From Marsupella aquatica (lineage: Eukaryota; Marchantiophyta): a stretch of DNA of 64,000 nucleotides. The notes beneath the pieces were generated by a model. It made no database searches and was not told the DNA's origin. It saw only the letters and a list, made by a program, of their open reading frames with translations. The position numbers and the translations under genes were made by a program. Every line of letters starts with the position of its first letter. Within the stretch, counting starts at the first letter, position 1. Of the stretch, positions 35,031 to 46,505 are shown in pieces. The DNA is taken from contig OZ316892.1 in the NCBI GenBank assembly GCA_973895155.1, positions 7,750,001 to 7,814,000 of the forward strand, in the 5' to 3' direction.

Positions 35031-35037
35031 TCAAACC

Positions 35038-36072
35038 AAAATGGGATACGCCGTACATCCCATTTCAGATTAATTTGTTGAAAATCAAACAAACACACGC
35101 TAAGTTGATCAGTTGGCGCTGTAAGTTACCATAACGATTAAACTAGATTTGAATATTTATCAAAGGTAAAATAACGTACTGCAGAAAATGCACTCATGAC
35201 CATGGTCAATCTACGCAGTCAGTTAAGTTAACCCAAGCACATGTTTGGACATACTCTAGACCCTTTATTTCTCAATCGCCACCCTCCATCTAACAAATTA
35301 TAGGGTGTGAATACTAACACGGATCCATGGATTCCATTTCTCAAGTCCCAAAACAACTCAACCAAAAGCAAGGGTGAATACTAAATGGGATCGATCCATG
35401 GATCCCATTTGGTATTCAACCTTACAAATTTTCCCTTGTCGCACCCCCGCACCATGATATCAATGTTTGAATACCAATCAAGATCCGTGGATCCCATTCT
35501 CCGATCCAAGTCAAGAAAAGGACAATTTTGTATTCCTCCTTTCTCTCAAACATCAATTTCTTTCTCTTTTAGAGAATTTTATGGACCAATGAGCGGGTGC
35601 CATGTGGACACCTTGCCCTTGCCACACCTCGCTCCTCGATATTCAAATTTGGATACCAAAACGGATCCATGGATCCCATTTTTTCCCAAGTCCAAAAAAA
35701 ACTCAACAGAAACTGAGAATGAATACCCAATGGGATCCCATTTTTTTCCCAAGTCCAAAAAAAACTCAACAGAAACTGAGGATGAATACCAAATGGGATC
35801 CATGAAATTCACCTGCCAAAATTCACCGCATATCCCACTTCGCATTCCACATTGAATTTTCTATCTTTTGATTCTAAAATGAGAGTTATATGTCAGGTGA
35901 ATCCAAAGTGGGATACGCGGTATCCCATTTCACATTCAACCTTGAATTTCCTGCATTTCCACCTAAATGCTTCATATGCATTCAACCTCATTTTCTCACG
36001 TTTTGTTATACCAAAACTGGCTATTTGAAGATTGAATCCCAAATGGGATATGCCGTATCCCATTTGGGATTC
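35038..36072. repeat. Cluster of palindromes built on AAATGGGAT...ATCCCATTT
   Basis: At least seven copies, for example around 35,040, 35,382, 35,662, 35,730, 35,908 and 36,034. The last (36,034-36,072) has perfect 17-bp arms beginning GAATCCCAAATGGGATA around a 5-base centre. Several enclose GGATCCATGGATCC. No coding frame is supported across the cluster. It ends about 100 bp left of the large transposon. Confidence 0.75.
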
Positions 36073-36178
36073 ATCCTCATCATTTCCACAAAGACATATC
36101 ATTCTCACCTATTCATCGAATCTGATTCGGGGGGATATGAATTTGCATAGAGAGTGTGGATTCCTTGGGAGCAAGAAG

Positions 36179-36193
36179 CTCGGGGGTCTCACT
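36179..36193 (+). repeat. Left terminal inverted repeat
   Basis: CTCGGGGGTCTCACT, preceded by the GCAAGAAG duplication. The next ~60 bp (TATATGGAGG, CATCACCTGCGACGTTTT) are shared with the short derivatives and may be transposase-binding subterminal sequence (inference). Confidence 0.95.
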
Positions 36194-36638
36194 ATATGGA
36201 GGACCCCCCATCACCTGCGACGTTTTCATGCCTAGACCCCCATACTTATTAAGTTGAAATTTTTTTTCCTCTCCCTTTCTTTCTTCTAAGAGTCTAAAAT
36301 CCAATTTGTATTGCCCCTATAATTTGTGAAGTAAAGTGTCACATATCAATAAAAAATGCCTAGAAAGAAAAGATAAGTCTGTGCCAGTACCTTGTGAAGT
36401 CGTATGTCAAACATGGCAAGCCCTGCAACAGTTCTTGCACCTTTTTCGACCTCAAACTTTCATCATTTCAATGCATCATTTATATTGTGTACCTAAAGGT
36501 CATCCCAATATTGTGTACATAAGTGGGATGGCCTTTAAGGTCACAACATGAATAATCCATTTCATCAACAATCAATTTGAAACCAATCACATACTCCATC
36601 CATACTCCATTGAAAACTTCTGCTGAGAGATGTAACAT

Positions 36639-36697
36639 GTGACGGAGGGGAATTGAACTCCTAATTGAGAAAGGATCTCAAGTTGCCAATCCGTCAC
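36639..36697 (-). other. tRNA-like fold near the left transposon end
   Basis: On the minus strand GTGACGGA pairs with TCCGTCAC over 8 bp. Between them are a 5-bp TTGAG/CTCAA stem with a 7-base loop and a B-box-like AGTTCAATTCC in a mostly paired T-arm. The D-arm is missing or reduced. The 25 bp 5' of it (GTGTAGTGGGATAGG) resemble an A box. It could be a tRNA-derived SINE head or a tRNA pseudogene rather than a working tRNA. Confidence 0.35.
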
Positions 36698-36768
36698 CCC
36701 CTATCCTATCCCACTACACCCACTAATATAAACAAAACAAAATATAAATACTCTCAAAAAGTAAACAT

Positions 36769-39700
36769 TCATACCATTGTTTGAAGATACTGATCCAATG
36801 CACGTCTATCTATTGGATCCAACACATAGATACGATCCATAACCCCTTCTTTCATGGTTAAGCTAACACTAGCAATGACCATTTCAATATCTATCCATTT
36901 CAAATCAGTGGTATCATATCTGAATTCACTTTTGCTCTTACCAATAGGACTATACCAATTTAACAACAGTTCACAAATGCTACCTGATTGCCCTGCAAGT
37001 GGAGTGGGCCTATCCATCAAATCAATTGGTGTCCGACAATTGCCCCACCTACTACCATACTTTTGTCTCATTTGGACAATCCGACCCAACCAAAAATATT
37101 TATTACCTATTGAGATTGCCTCCACCGCAGCCTTATTCTTTCCTCCCTTTTTTTTCCAGATCTAGTACTTGGAGCAGGATTATCATCAGACTCAAATGCA
37201 ATTGCACAATCAGTGCCAACATCAACAAAACATGAGTTAGGATTGGCTTCTTGCACTTTTCTCTTGCCAGTACTGTAGTATAGCACTTGTTTCACCCTTG
37301 TCAGCCTATCTTTTGACAAATGTGGATTGCCTACCAGCTGGCTTACCAGAGTGGATTTGTAAATTACCTTGCCTTCATAAGTAACAGTAGGCACTACCTT
37401 GGTACGATTTTGCACATTAGTTACAGCATGGACAACTGATCCAAACACATGCCGAACTTCATGGCCTAATGTCTCAAGCTCATCTGTGGGGTCTACATCA
37501 AACTGTATATCATCTATGTGTACATCATCTGAATGCATGTCAGGAATAACAATGGGATCTAGTTCTGTTAACCATGCATCTATTCTATTCAGATCATCCT
37601 CAGGATCTTCCAATTCATGAAATTCTCCAGTTGGGCGAGGGCCTATGTCTGGTGGTTGGTGCTCTACTTGCTCCTCAAAATCATTGCAAACAACTGCTTC
37701 CTTCAGAACCACCTCTAGTGGCCAGGTCTCACTTTCCACAACCCAAGGACATGTCCACCATCTCTTTCTAGCTGCTGGTAAGGAACTTCGTGGAGACATC
37801 TGCAATTGATGCATAAGATCCTTAGCAGCAACAAAACCTTCTTTAAGGGCTGCAACCACTAATTCATTAGTCTCAATGAGAGAATAGTCAAGTAGATTTG
37901 GTGCTTCCTCCCCTTCCCCTATAGGATGAATCTTCCCCCATACATGATCTTGCTTCTTATGTGAACGACTTATCTTCAAGCCTTTTGGTCCATATTCCAG
38001 GGCAGCAAGCTGGTTCAGTCCAACAGCACTATCCAACAGAGAGCCAAAATCATAATTTCGCTCATGGCCACTCATGCCTCCTACCTTGCTGAAGAAAATC
38101 TCACAACAATCCAAACCTAACAAGTGAAAGGGAACACCTAGATGTGGGAACTTATCTCGAAAGGCACAAATTAATAGCACAATGAAATGACATGACATGT
38201 TAACATCATGAAAGGCCTGAATAAACATCATGTCTTTCTCAGTGTGTGCTGCAAAGTTCCCACCCATTGAATGGTCACCAAACCTCAACCACAATCTCCA
38301 CAAACGTAGAAAGAACGAAACCTTGGATGCTAACACAATACGGGACCTCAAGTCATGAACTAGAGAAAAGAAAATATCTAAGTAATCTGCACAAATCTCC
38401 AAGTACAACTGAGTTCCTAAACTTCGTTCATGTCGTACATCTCTCCTCTCATACATATCTTTCAGACATTGCTGCACTCTTCTTGCTGCTATTTGTTGTG
38501 GACCTGCCCAATTCCGCCGGTCAGTCCTATTCACATCATCCCAAGCCATGCCATGTTCATGAATTGGATAATGATTGTAGACATTAGCTACATAAGATAA
38601 AGATGCATGTTGATCTCCTAGCACCAGTAAAGAAGACACTCTATCTAAGGGGTTTATCATCTTTTTCCCATTATGAGGTTGGTCTTGGTCACCAAAGCCA
38701 TACAAATCCCCTTGGTAGAATTGAAACAGAGTAAGCCCACCCTTCCCACCCAACTCCGTACCTTGGGTATGATCCATTCTGCCCTCTGTAATCTTCCAAC
38801 ATCAACATTCGGCGACGTGCATCACCATCACTAGCATGTCCAAGCAAAGGGCCTACCATAGCTCTACAATATTCATCCCAAAAAGCCTTTAACTGGACCC
38901 AATGCTCTCGTACCCAAGAAGTTGTGAACTTATTACAAGTTGGAAGTGCACACACAGCCAATTTAGGTAAGGACTCATGCAGAGGATTCACAATCACAAC
39001 TCGAGCATACATGCACTTGGGGCATTGTTCAAATGTACTTACAATTTTATCATACCCCTCATCACCTTCACCAACTAGAATTTCCAAACCATAGGAGCAT
39101 ACATGCTGCTCTGAAGGTCCACAAAAACCAATGAGAGTATCATACTTTGCCTCCCACTTGAAACACAGACATGCAATTTTTCAATATCAGAGCAATTCCA
39201 GCCAAGTGCTACTTGTAAAGTCATTAAAAAAACAATTGGAAAAATGTCCAGTTCCAATTACCTAGGGCGTTCTTTGATCCTTGTTTCATCCTCAGCAAAG
39301 ATAACAGGCACATCCCCCTCAATGCCCAATGAGTGCTTTGCAGCAGACAACACTCTAGCAATCTCCTGAAAGGTTTCCTTCCGTAACCCAGTTCGAAAAG
39401 GTGTGAGTTTTGCTCTATCACGTTTTAGGGTCACAAGGCTAGGGGCTGTCAAGTTTCCTGCAAAACAATGAGCAACTTGATGGCCCCCAAATTGGAACAT
39501 AGCCTGAGCAATAGCTCGAGTCCTATTACTGTAACGATTACCTTTTGGCTTCCTGCCTAAATTGCGAGCTACATCCTTCAAGAAATCCCACAAACCCTCC
39601 TTACCACCAAATGCACCATTCTTGTGTCCATTCAAAATACTCCTAAGAAACAATCTCAAATCCTTCCTGTCTGTTGCAACTCCTAACAACTCCTCTAGTT

Positions 39701-40154
39701 TTCTTTTCCTGGTGCTCAAGGCACATACTTTCTGAGCCTGCAAAGCTAACAACCAACGCTCTTTTCGTCGCACAGAGTTCAGCTTGTGCACTTGATCTCT
39801 TAACTCTAGGTTGGTCAAATAATCCAATCGTATACCACCAGCAGTGGTTCGGCTCCCTCTGTGGACTATTGCTTCCGCTTCCCTGTGCACCCGTCCACAA
39901 AAATCATCTTCTAGTGTTATAGAATCACATTCACTACAAGTTAGATTTTCAAATCCTCCTCCATTCTGTGATAACCTCAAGCAATCCTTGTGTCTAAAAC
40001 AGCCTGCTATACTCACAACACAGTCTCTTCTTGGATGGAAAACATCCAAGCAACAACTTGGCTCGCAATGCCATGTAATTCCCCCAGACTGATCATCCAA
40101 AATGCCGGAAATATCATAAGATATACCCTTCCATATATAACACTCGAGGCACAC
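36769..40154 (-). pseudogene. DDE-type transposase of the 10.3-kb transposon (frame-broken)
   Basis: Order of parts: a Cys-rich N-terminus (CLECYIW, CEPSCCLDVF, CFRHKDCLR, CSECDS), a helical region, RYSNRTRAIAQAMFQFGG, then FAEDETRIKERP ending at an exon boundary near 39,257. The next exon starts WEAKYDTLIGFCG after TTTCAAG, followed by GHASDGDARRR and, later, GLDCCEIFFSKVGG. These sit like the first Asp, second Asp and Glu of P-element/THAP9 or hAT transposases (DE..I...D.LIGF; SDG; D.CE.FFS). C-terminal part: GNKYFWLGRIVQMRQ. Frame breaks: between 38,690 and 38,777, and at an eight-A run near 37,147. The enzyme would cut and paste the element using its inverted repeats. Confidence 0.7.
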
Positions 40155-40199
40155 CTCTCTCTACCCATAATCCCTAGCAAAGCAAACTCAGACCAAGAT

Positions 40200-41345
40200 C
40201 AACAGATTCACACACACCTGAACCTGAACCTGAACTGCTGCCTGTTCGGGACCCATCATCTTTAAAGAACTTCAAAATCCCGCTCTGACCAGGATGTAGG
40301 TCCCTAGAATCAGTCCTCTTTGGCCGCCCCTCTTCCCAGACCTCAAGGCAAGCATTTTTGTGTCATGCCTCATCTCCAATGCATCCAAGTGATCTCGACT
40401 CACTAAGTGTGTCCTCAAATTGGGCTCCAAGGTAAGCTTCTTGGGGCACAAGTCAGTGTGAAGCATTCCATAGACAGTACAGCGAACCTTAAATAGGAAA
40501 GACCTGTTTGCATACTTAGGAGTACTGGGATCAGGAACAATAGAGAATAGTTTGCCATCATCCCCAAGCTCCGCATTCAATCGCTGAACTATCTCAACGC
40601 CTACTTTGATGGCGTCTGCATGATCATATTCTGGCTTCTCAGAGATGTCTGCTACCTGAACCAAAGTAGAAGGAATGCCCCTTCTCCGACAATAGTTATC
40701 CTTGTGCTTATTGAAGACCAAGTGTTTGGTCTTAAAATTACTAAAGCAATTGGAGATGGATTTAGGGTTCTGAGAGTTGTCTGCATTGCCATAAGTTTCC
40801 CTACATTCAAGACACTCCAGATGCCCTCGAACATCTGTCCCCTCATCCCAGGTACGAATTCTCCAATTGTGATCACCATAACCCTTCTTATGTGCCCATT
40901 TCTCTAACCTCATCCACTCATCTTTCCATAGCTTTGATGGAACATCTCCCATCAATTGTGACTCAAAAGAAGCCCTTACAGGGGAGGGTGCTGGTGCTGT
41001 TGGCCCCAGTTGTGGTGTCCCAGTATTCGGACCCAATGATGTAGGAGTGCAAGGATGACAGGGTACTGGTGGGATCCTCCCACCATCTCCAAGTTCTTGT
41101 TGTACAACAATAACTCTTCCATCCAGCTCAGACAGATCAATTAATTTCTCATGTACAGGTTTCACTCGACCAGGAAGTCTCTCATCCCAAAAATCAAAGT
41201 CAAAGTCTAGAGTAGAGCCAATACGAGCCCTAAAATCATGTAGGGTGTGTCCTTCTTTGAATGACAAAACACAGATTGGTAAATCAGCCTTGTCATCCCC
41301 AACTTTGCGTATTAATTTCATAGAGTTGGGTTTAGGGGCTGCCAT
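40200..41345 (-). pseudogene. BED-like zinc-finger protein with AT-hook-like tail, transposon accessory gene
   Basis: The start is placed at the Met of MAAPKPNSMKLIRKVG (41,345). A first domain (LSFKEGHTLHDFRARI to DLSELDGRVIVVQQ) is unrecognised. A second contains CLECRETYG followed about 25 residues later by KTKHLVFNKHKDNYC, a C2-H2 pattern like BED or hAT-type zinc fingers. A third segment is FKVRCTVYGMLHTDLC. At about 40,322 the frame changes within GGGAAGAGGGGCGGCC. One frame ends in RGGQRGLIL, the other continues as GRPKRTDSRD, which would be an AT-hook-like motif, then a serine/glycine run. A likely role is DNA binding at transposon ends (inference). It may be the first part of the same polypeptide as the transposase. 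Confidence 0.6.
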
Positions 41346-41843
41346 TGCAATACAAATCCAGAACATGCATAGCACAATTGCTTTTGGAGTCGATAACAAA
41401 AAGACCTGCACAAATACATTTGAAATACACACAATGCAAACACATTAGGATCTTCAAGAGATGCAATGACAACATACACATTCCCATGTAATATACATAC
41501 TGTCAGCATACTTTTAACAAAAGAAGTGCTAATAGGCCAAAACACTTTATAATGCAATCCATCATACATGCAAATGTATTCAGTGAAAATCATGATATAC
41601 CGTTAAAGTTGGATAAAATATCTTTGGACAAAATATCCTTTTCGCCTGGTTTTCTAACAGTTCCCGAGGTTTAGTGCTTCTGCTCATCAAAATGCAGCAC
41701 TATTAGTGACCTTAATTATGACAAAATGTCAACACTAATAAAATTGGGTACTACCACCCATGATGCAGCTTAAGTATTTGCCTTGCTCATACCCCACTAC
41801 GACGTTGAAACCTAAGTAATAGGTTTGTTCATTATTCAGATCA

Positions 41844-43336
41844 CTAGAGCCATGAAATGTGGTCCCTGATTGGAGTCTTGAGGTGTGGATCAATAGGATG
41901 ACAGGGGCAATAAAACATCTGTCGCTGTTGTCCATGTGCTTCATGTTCCCAGATGTCCCTATCATGAGCAAACCCTTTGCTTTTGATCATCTGAAGACAA
42001 TCTGTATGCCAGGCATTTGGGCATCGTAGACATTGTACCATGTTCTTGACCATCTGACCCTCAAGACTCTGATAACATGTCACACATGTATGTAGTGGGC
42101 AGGACTTTGCATCGGCTACCAGACACCCAAAGCAATAAAATCGTACACAAAAACGATCAGAGCATTTTCGCACAATTGTAGGTGACAGTCCCACAGTGCG
42201 GCACCCATAACACATGGCCTGGTCCTGGTTACAATTTGGGCAAAACCATGGCTTCCCTCCATGATGGAGGGGAAGGACTACACAGGGGCAAGAGTCATTA
42301 GGGGCTTCATCTCCAACCACATAATGAAATTGCCTGTGACATGGCCCATCACAAATTACCAACTTCCCACCATGCTCACAAATTGCACAAACATGAGGGC
42401 TAGTTTGTAGAATCTCTTGCTCAGAGAACAACGGAATACGCAATACCTCTTCTAAAGAGGCTCCTTTGTCAGAGGACTGTGTTGCTTTCTTCATGTTTGA
42501 ATTCCTTGTCGGCATGGTTACAACTGCAATCATCACAAAGCACATCACATATGAGGGGGACATGTATGATAGTCGGCAATCCATAGACAAAGATAAGGTT
42601 AATCATAGCACCTGCTCCAACGATCTGCAAACCTTCCTCCCAGATGAAGTCAACTACACAGTGCAACCTGAACACAGACCAACCAAGACATACATAAATA
42701 CAATGCCAGCTTGCGAAACTTGCCACATAATGGGAATGAAAAATATTCTCATATATCATGGATGGTACAATTGCAGCCTTGCAAACAAAGGCCTAGTCAT
42801 ATATGAACAACGCATCCATGTACTATCAGGGACTACAATGTCAAGCATCCATGGGCTGTAACCTTAGCTTGATCTGGAATACTATCTGGGGCTACAATAT
42901 CAAGCTCAGTTATATGTGGAATACGTACTATCAGGGACTACAATGTCAAGCATCCATGGGTTGTAACCTTAGCTTGATCTGGAATACTATCTGGGGCTAC
43001 AATATCAAGCTCAGTTATATGTGGAATACTATCAGGGACTACAATGTCAAGCGTGTCTGGGATGACAATCTTGCGTAAAAGACACTCATTTTGAGGCCAA
43101 ATGGTTGGCCTTATACAAGAGCACTTCCAGCGGCGTGTGACAACTTTGCCGTTCTTTGCCATGTATGTCCTAGTAACAAGTCTTCCGCGCATTTTCAAGC
43201 AAAAGCAATGGAACCATTCAAAATTGCCATTGCCAACCCTGCACTTGACACAGGATTCACACCAGCAGCATTCGTCTAGATGCTGCAAAAGGAGCTTCTC
43301 ATAATTCTCCTCTAGGGTAATCTTCAATATAGCCAT
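41844..43336 (-). CDS. EDM2-like PHD/zinc-finger protein of the transposon
   Basis: Two open blocks, 43,336-42,938 and 42,590-41,844, are separated by probable intron sequence. The upstream block has a Cys-rich cluster (CCWCESCVKC) and a repetitive tail (DIVVPDSIPHITELDIV) generated by DNA tandem repeats. The downstream block reads HVCAICEHGGKLVICDG, CHRQFHYVVGD, FCPNCNQDQAMCYGC and CVTCYQSLEG, then CLRCPNAWHTDC. The Cys/His spacing of the paired fingers is that of EDM2-type PHD domains, which read histone marks at transposons in Arabidopsis (family knowledge). A transposon-encoded chromatin reader could help targeting or counter silencing; that is inference. Exact exon limits are uncertain. 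Confidence 0.6.
42821..43060. repeat. ~103-bp tandem repeat, about 2.3 units
   Basis: Units start at 42,821, 42,926 and 43,027, each with ACTATCAGGGACTACAATG and GGCTACAATATCAAGCTC. Read on the minus strand it encodes the repeated VPDSIP/LDIVAPDSIP tail of the PHD protein. Confidence 0.85.
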
Positions 43337-43339
43337 GAC

Positions 43340-46300
43340 AGTGTTTTTTGTAATGATGAATTAACAATGTCTACAAGTAATCAGAATGGGGCAACACCTC
43401 AACTGCCTCTGCGTTCGACAGACCTAAAGAATCTCACAACGTCTCCAGGCACCACACTTCAAAAAGAGTTTGATCCGCCCAGCAGCTCAACATCAACTCT
43501 GGTGAATAGAAGCAACATTGCCCACATGTCAAAATTAACTTCATGGACTACATTAGAATTCCCCTACTACATTTGAAGCTAAATAAACTTCTGCACGACT
43601 AGAAATGGTTGAAGTCATGGATGGAAATGACAGACCTAAAATTTAATACCAGCACAGGTCCCGTACTATACCTCAACTCAACATTTTAGCAGAGGTTGCA
43701 GCAGCATAAAGATAGGTGCTCCTCAACAGCCCCTTGCTTTGCCTGTACCCCTGCAACTACTTGAGGGTGAACTGAATCATTCAATAAGAACTATCCAGCA
43801 GCAAGTTCTGGTCAAAATTTCCCAACATGAACACACTTTCACACAGAGATGTGTGACCTAGTCCTTACAAAATTGATAGCTAAGCAAAACAAGTTTCGAT
43901 GTAGTGTCTAGAGCCTGGTCCAGACTAGTAAGCATGCAATTTTGGGACACAGTTGCCATAGAAACCTGCCCAGCTCAACCAGATTGCATCACAACTCTGA
44001 ACTCGATCGCAACCCACCTCGCAGCGCAAAGTACCAGGTCAAGTAATGTAGCTCAACGTAGCTCAACAAGGGAAGCTCAGTCTCTCACCAATAGCTCTAA
44101 ATCATAGCAGTTCAGCACCAGCCTCAATCGCAGCAACAATCCTCCAACAGCCTCAATCGCAACAGCAGTCCAAGAGCACTTGATTGCAGCAGCAGCGTAG
44201 CTCAGCTCCGGACCGGATTGCAGGCAATGCAACTCACAGATTGCAACACAATGCAGCCCAGCTTAGGTCACATCCTAGTAACCAGATTGCAGCCCAACTC
44301 CCAACCCGATCGCAGCCCACCTTGTAGCCCACCTCGCAGCCCAACTGCAACTGATTGAAAGCACTTCATCTCAATCAGCAGAAAGTGAGAAGCACAAACA
44401 AAGCAAGCAACTTACTTCCTCTTGACTAAGCCTACGATTTGGAACATGACTTCAATCCATAGAAAGCCTGATTGTCAAAGCAAGAAATGAAGAGCACTCC
44501 CATACCAGAGTTGATAGAGCAACACTCCGTTTGAGCAAGCAGCGCAGCACTTGCAACCCTCACAGCGAAGCACTCCGACCCTAGCTTGCCTCCCTCACAA
44601 CGCAGCACTCACCTCCTTCGCAGCGCAGCACTTCCCTTGATCATAGTGCAGCACTCACCTCTGTCGCCTCCCTCGTAGCGCCTCCCTCACAACACAGCTT
44701 TGCCTCCCTTGTAGCGCCTCCCTTACAGCGTAGCTTTTGCCTCCCTTGTAGCGCCTCCCTTGTAGCGCCTCGCTCGCCTCCCTCACAGCACAACTTTCAC
44801 CTCCCTCGCAATCCTCACAAAGCAATAGCTCTCGGCAGCAGTGCAGGAGTGGAACACTCAGCACTCACCATCCTCGGCTCCCTCGACTCCCTTGCAACAG
44901 CTCATGGTGCTGCGCAACACTCGCTTTGGACCACACTCCTGTTAGCAGTGCAGGCAACACTCCCTTTGGAGTTTTAAAAAAATTACCGACATTGCTATAT
45001 GGTCCACCAAGCTCGGGAGCCTCTATCGATCGCTCCCAGCCTCCAGCTCGCGAGATCAGACAGCGAGCTTCCACCAAGCTCCAGCCACCAAGCTTGCGAG
45101 CCTCTATCGATCGCTCCCAGCCTCCAGCTCCCAAGCCCAGCTCGCGAGATCAGACAGCGAAATCAAATTAGACGAGCAGCCCGATTCATAGCAGCCCACC
45201 TCGAAGCCCACCTCGCAGCCCCAACTCGCAACCACCTTGCAGCCCACCTTGCAGCCCATTATCGATCAATAGAAACTGTAGGTCAACATTGATCATAACC
45301 TACAACAGCCCGATTCATAGCACTTTGTCTGGATCAACACAAAGCAAGCAATAAAAAGCGAGCAGCACAAACCTGATCGCCAAGAACAGCTTTAGCAACC
45401 CAAATCCATGCAGTAGCCCAGCGCTGCAAGCGCAGCTCAATGGAGCTCAGCGTAGTACGTGTAGCCCAGCTCAATGTGCACCTCAGCTCAATGCGCAGCC
45501 CAGCTCAATGCAGCCTAGCGCAGCTCAATGCAGCCCAGCGCAGCTCAGCTCTAGCTCGGATTGCAGCCCAGCTCAACCAGATTGCAGCTCAACTCTAAAC
45601 TCGATCACAACCCACCTCGCAGCCCACTATCGATCAATAGAAACTGTAGCTCACATTGATCATAACCTACAGCAGCCCGATTCATAGCACTTCGTCTTGA
45701 TCAATACAAAGCAAGCAGCAAAAAGCGAGCAACACAAACAAAAGAAAGGATGATTGTTGAAGCAAGCAAGATCGAGCACTCCCATACCTGAACTGAATAG
45801 AGCAGCAACTCTTTGAGCAAGCAGGCGCGACTCCCGTTTGAGCAACCCTCACAGTGCAGCACCCCTGTGTGTGCAAGCAGCAATGGAGCACTTCGAGCGC
45901 ACCTCCCGTTCAGGCCCTGTTTCAGCAACCCTTGCAGCGCCGCGTACACTCCTATGTGTGCAAGCAGCAAGCACCAATGCAACACTCCCGTTAGCAGCGC
46001 AGCACTCCCGTTAGCAACTTAGCACTTCCCTTAGTTTGGACAAACAAGATGCTATGGAGGCATGCGAGGAACAAATTGGGCGCTAACCAGGGACATTCAA
46101 AATGGTCCCCCAAAAACCCTAAACATGGAGGCCGGGTACGAGTCAAAACCTGCCCCACTCTTGTATATACCCCATCCAAAACTCTTGCCATGTCTCAAAT
46201 ATGTAGACTACCCAATTGAGTACCCCCTAATTTGAAATGGGTGCCACGTGTCCCAATCCGATGGTGACACGTGTATACCTTGTTTTCTCGTAAGATATTA

Positions 46301-46482
46301 CCCTATCTTTCCTCAACCCATTCCGCGGACATTGAACCCCCCGCAAACAACCCTATCATTCTTTAAAGTGTATTTATGATTATATTGACCCCTATTGTTC
46401 TTACACAAATCTTCTTAAGTCTTTCCTATAATCTAATAAAACGACCCTATACTTTCTCGCACGTGATGTGCCGTTTTCGCGA
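43340..46482. repeat. Non-coding right third of the transposon, rich in short repeats
   Basis: From 43,900 to 46,020 there are many copies of GCAGCCCA-CTCG, GTAGCTCA and AGCGCAGCACTC. A ~110-bp direct repeat, 45,254-45,372 and 45,623-45,739, shares ATCGATCAATAGAAACTGTA. A second, at 44,995-45,170, shares CTCTATCGATCGCTCCCAG. It lies 5' of the coding blocks and probably includes their promoter (inference). Confidence 0.7.
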
Positions 46483-46497
46483 AGTGAGACCCCCGAG
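46483..46497 (-). repeat. Right terminal inverted repeat
   Basis: AGTGAGACCCCCGAG, exact inverse of the left end, followed by the GCAAGAAG duplication at 46,498-46,505. The inner flank GCACGTGATGTGCC is shared with the derivative at 19.9 kb. Confidence 0.95.
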
Positions 46498-46505
46498 GCA
46501 AGAAG

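Larger units (their letters stand above)
36179..46497 (-). mobile_element. 10,319-bp autonomous-type DNA transposon with 15-bp TIRs and 8-bp TSD
   Basis: The left end CTCGGGGGTCTCACT (36,179-36,193) and right end AGTGAGACCCCCGAG (46,483-46,497) are exact inverses. Directly outside lie identical octamers GCAAGAAG (36,171-36,178 and 46,498-46,505). It carries three coding blocks, all on the minus strand: transposase (36,769-40,154), BED-like zinc finger/AT-hook-like protein (40,200-41,345) and EDM2-like PHD protein (41,844-43,336). About 3 kb of repeat-rich non-coding sequence follows up to the right end. Two short derivatives with the same ends occur at 19.9 and 32.7 kb. Eight-bp duplications are known for hAT, P-element and KDZ superfamilies; I cannot assign one with certainty. 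Confidence 0.93.

Noticed and set aside
44655-44864. Repeat-rich minus-strand frame near the right transposon end
   Set aside because: Encodes only repeat-derived Arg/Glu/Cys runs; no homology or splice context.
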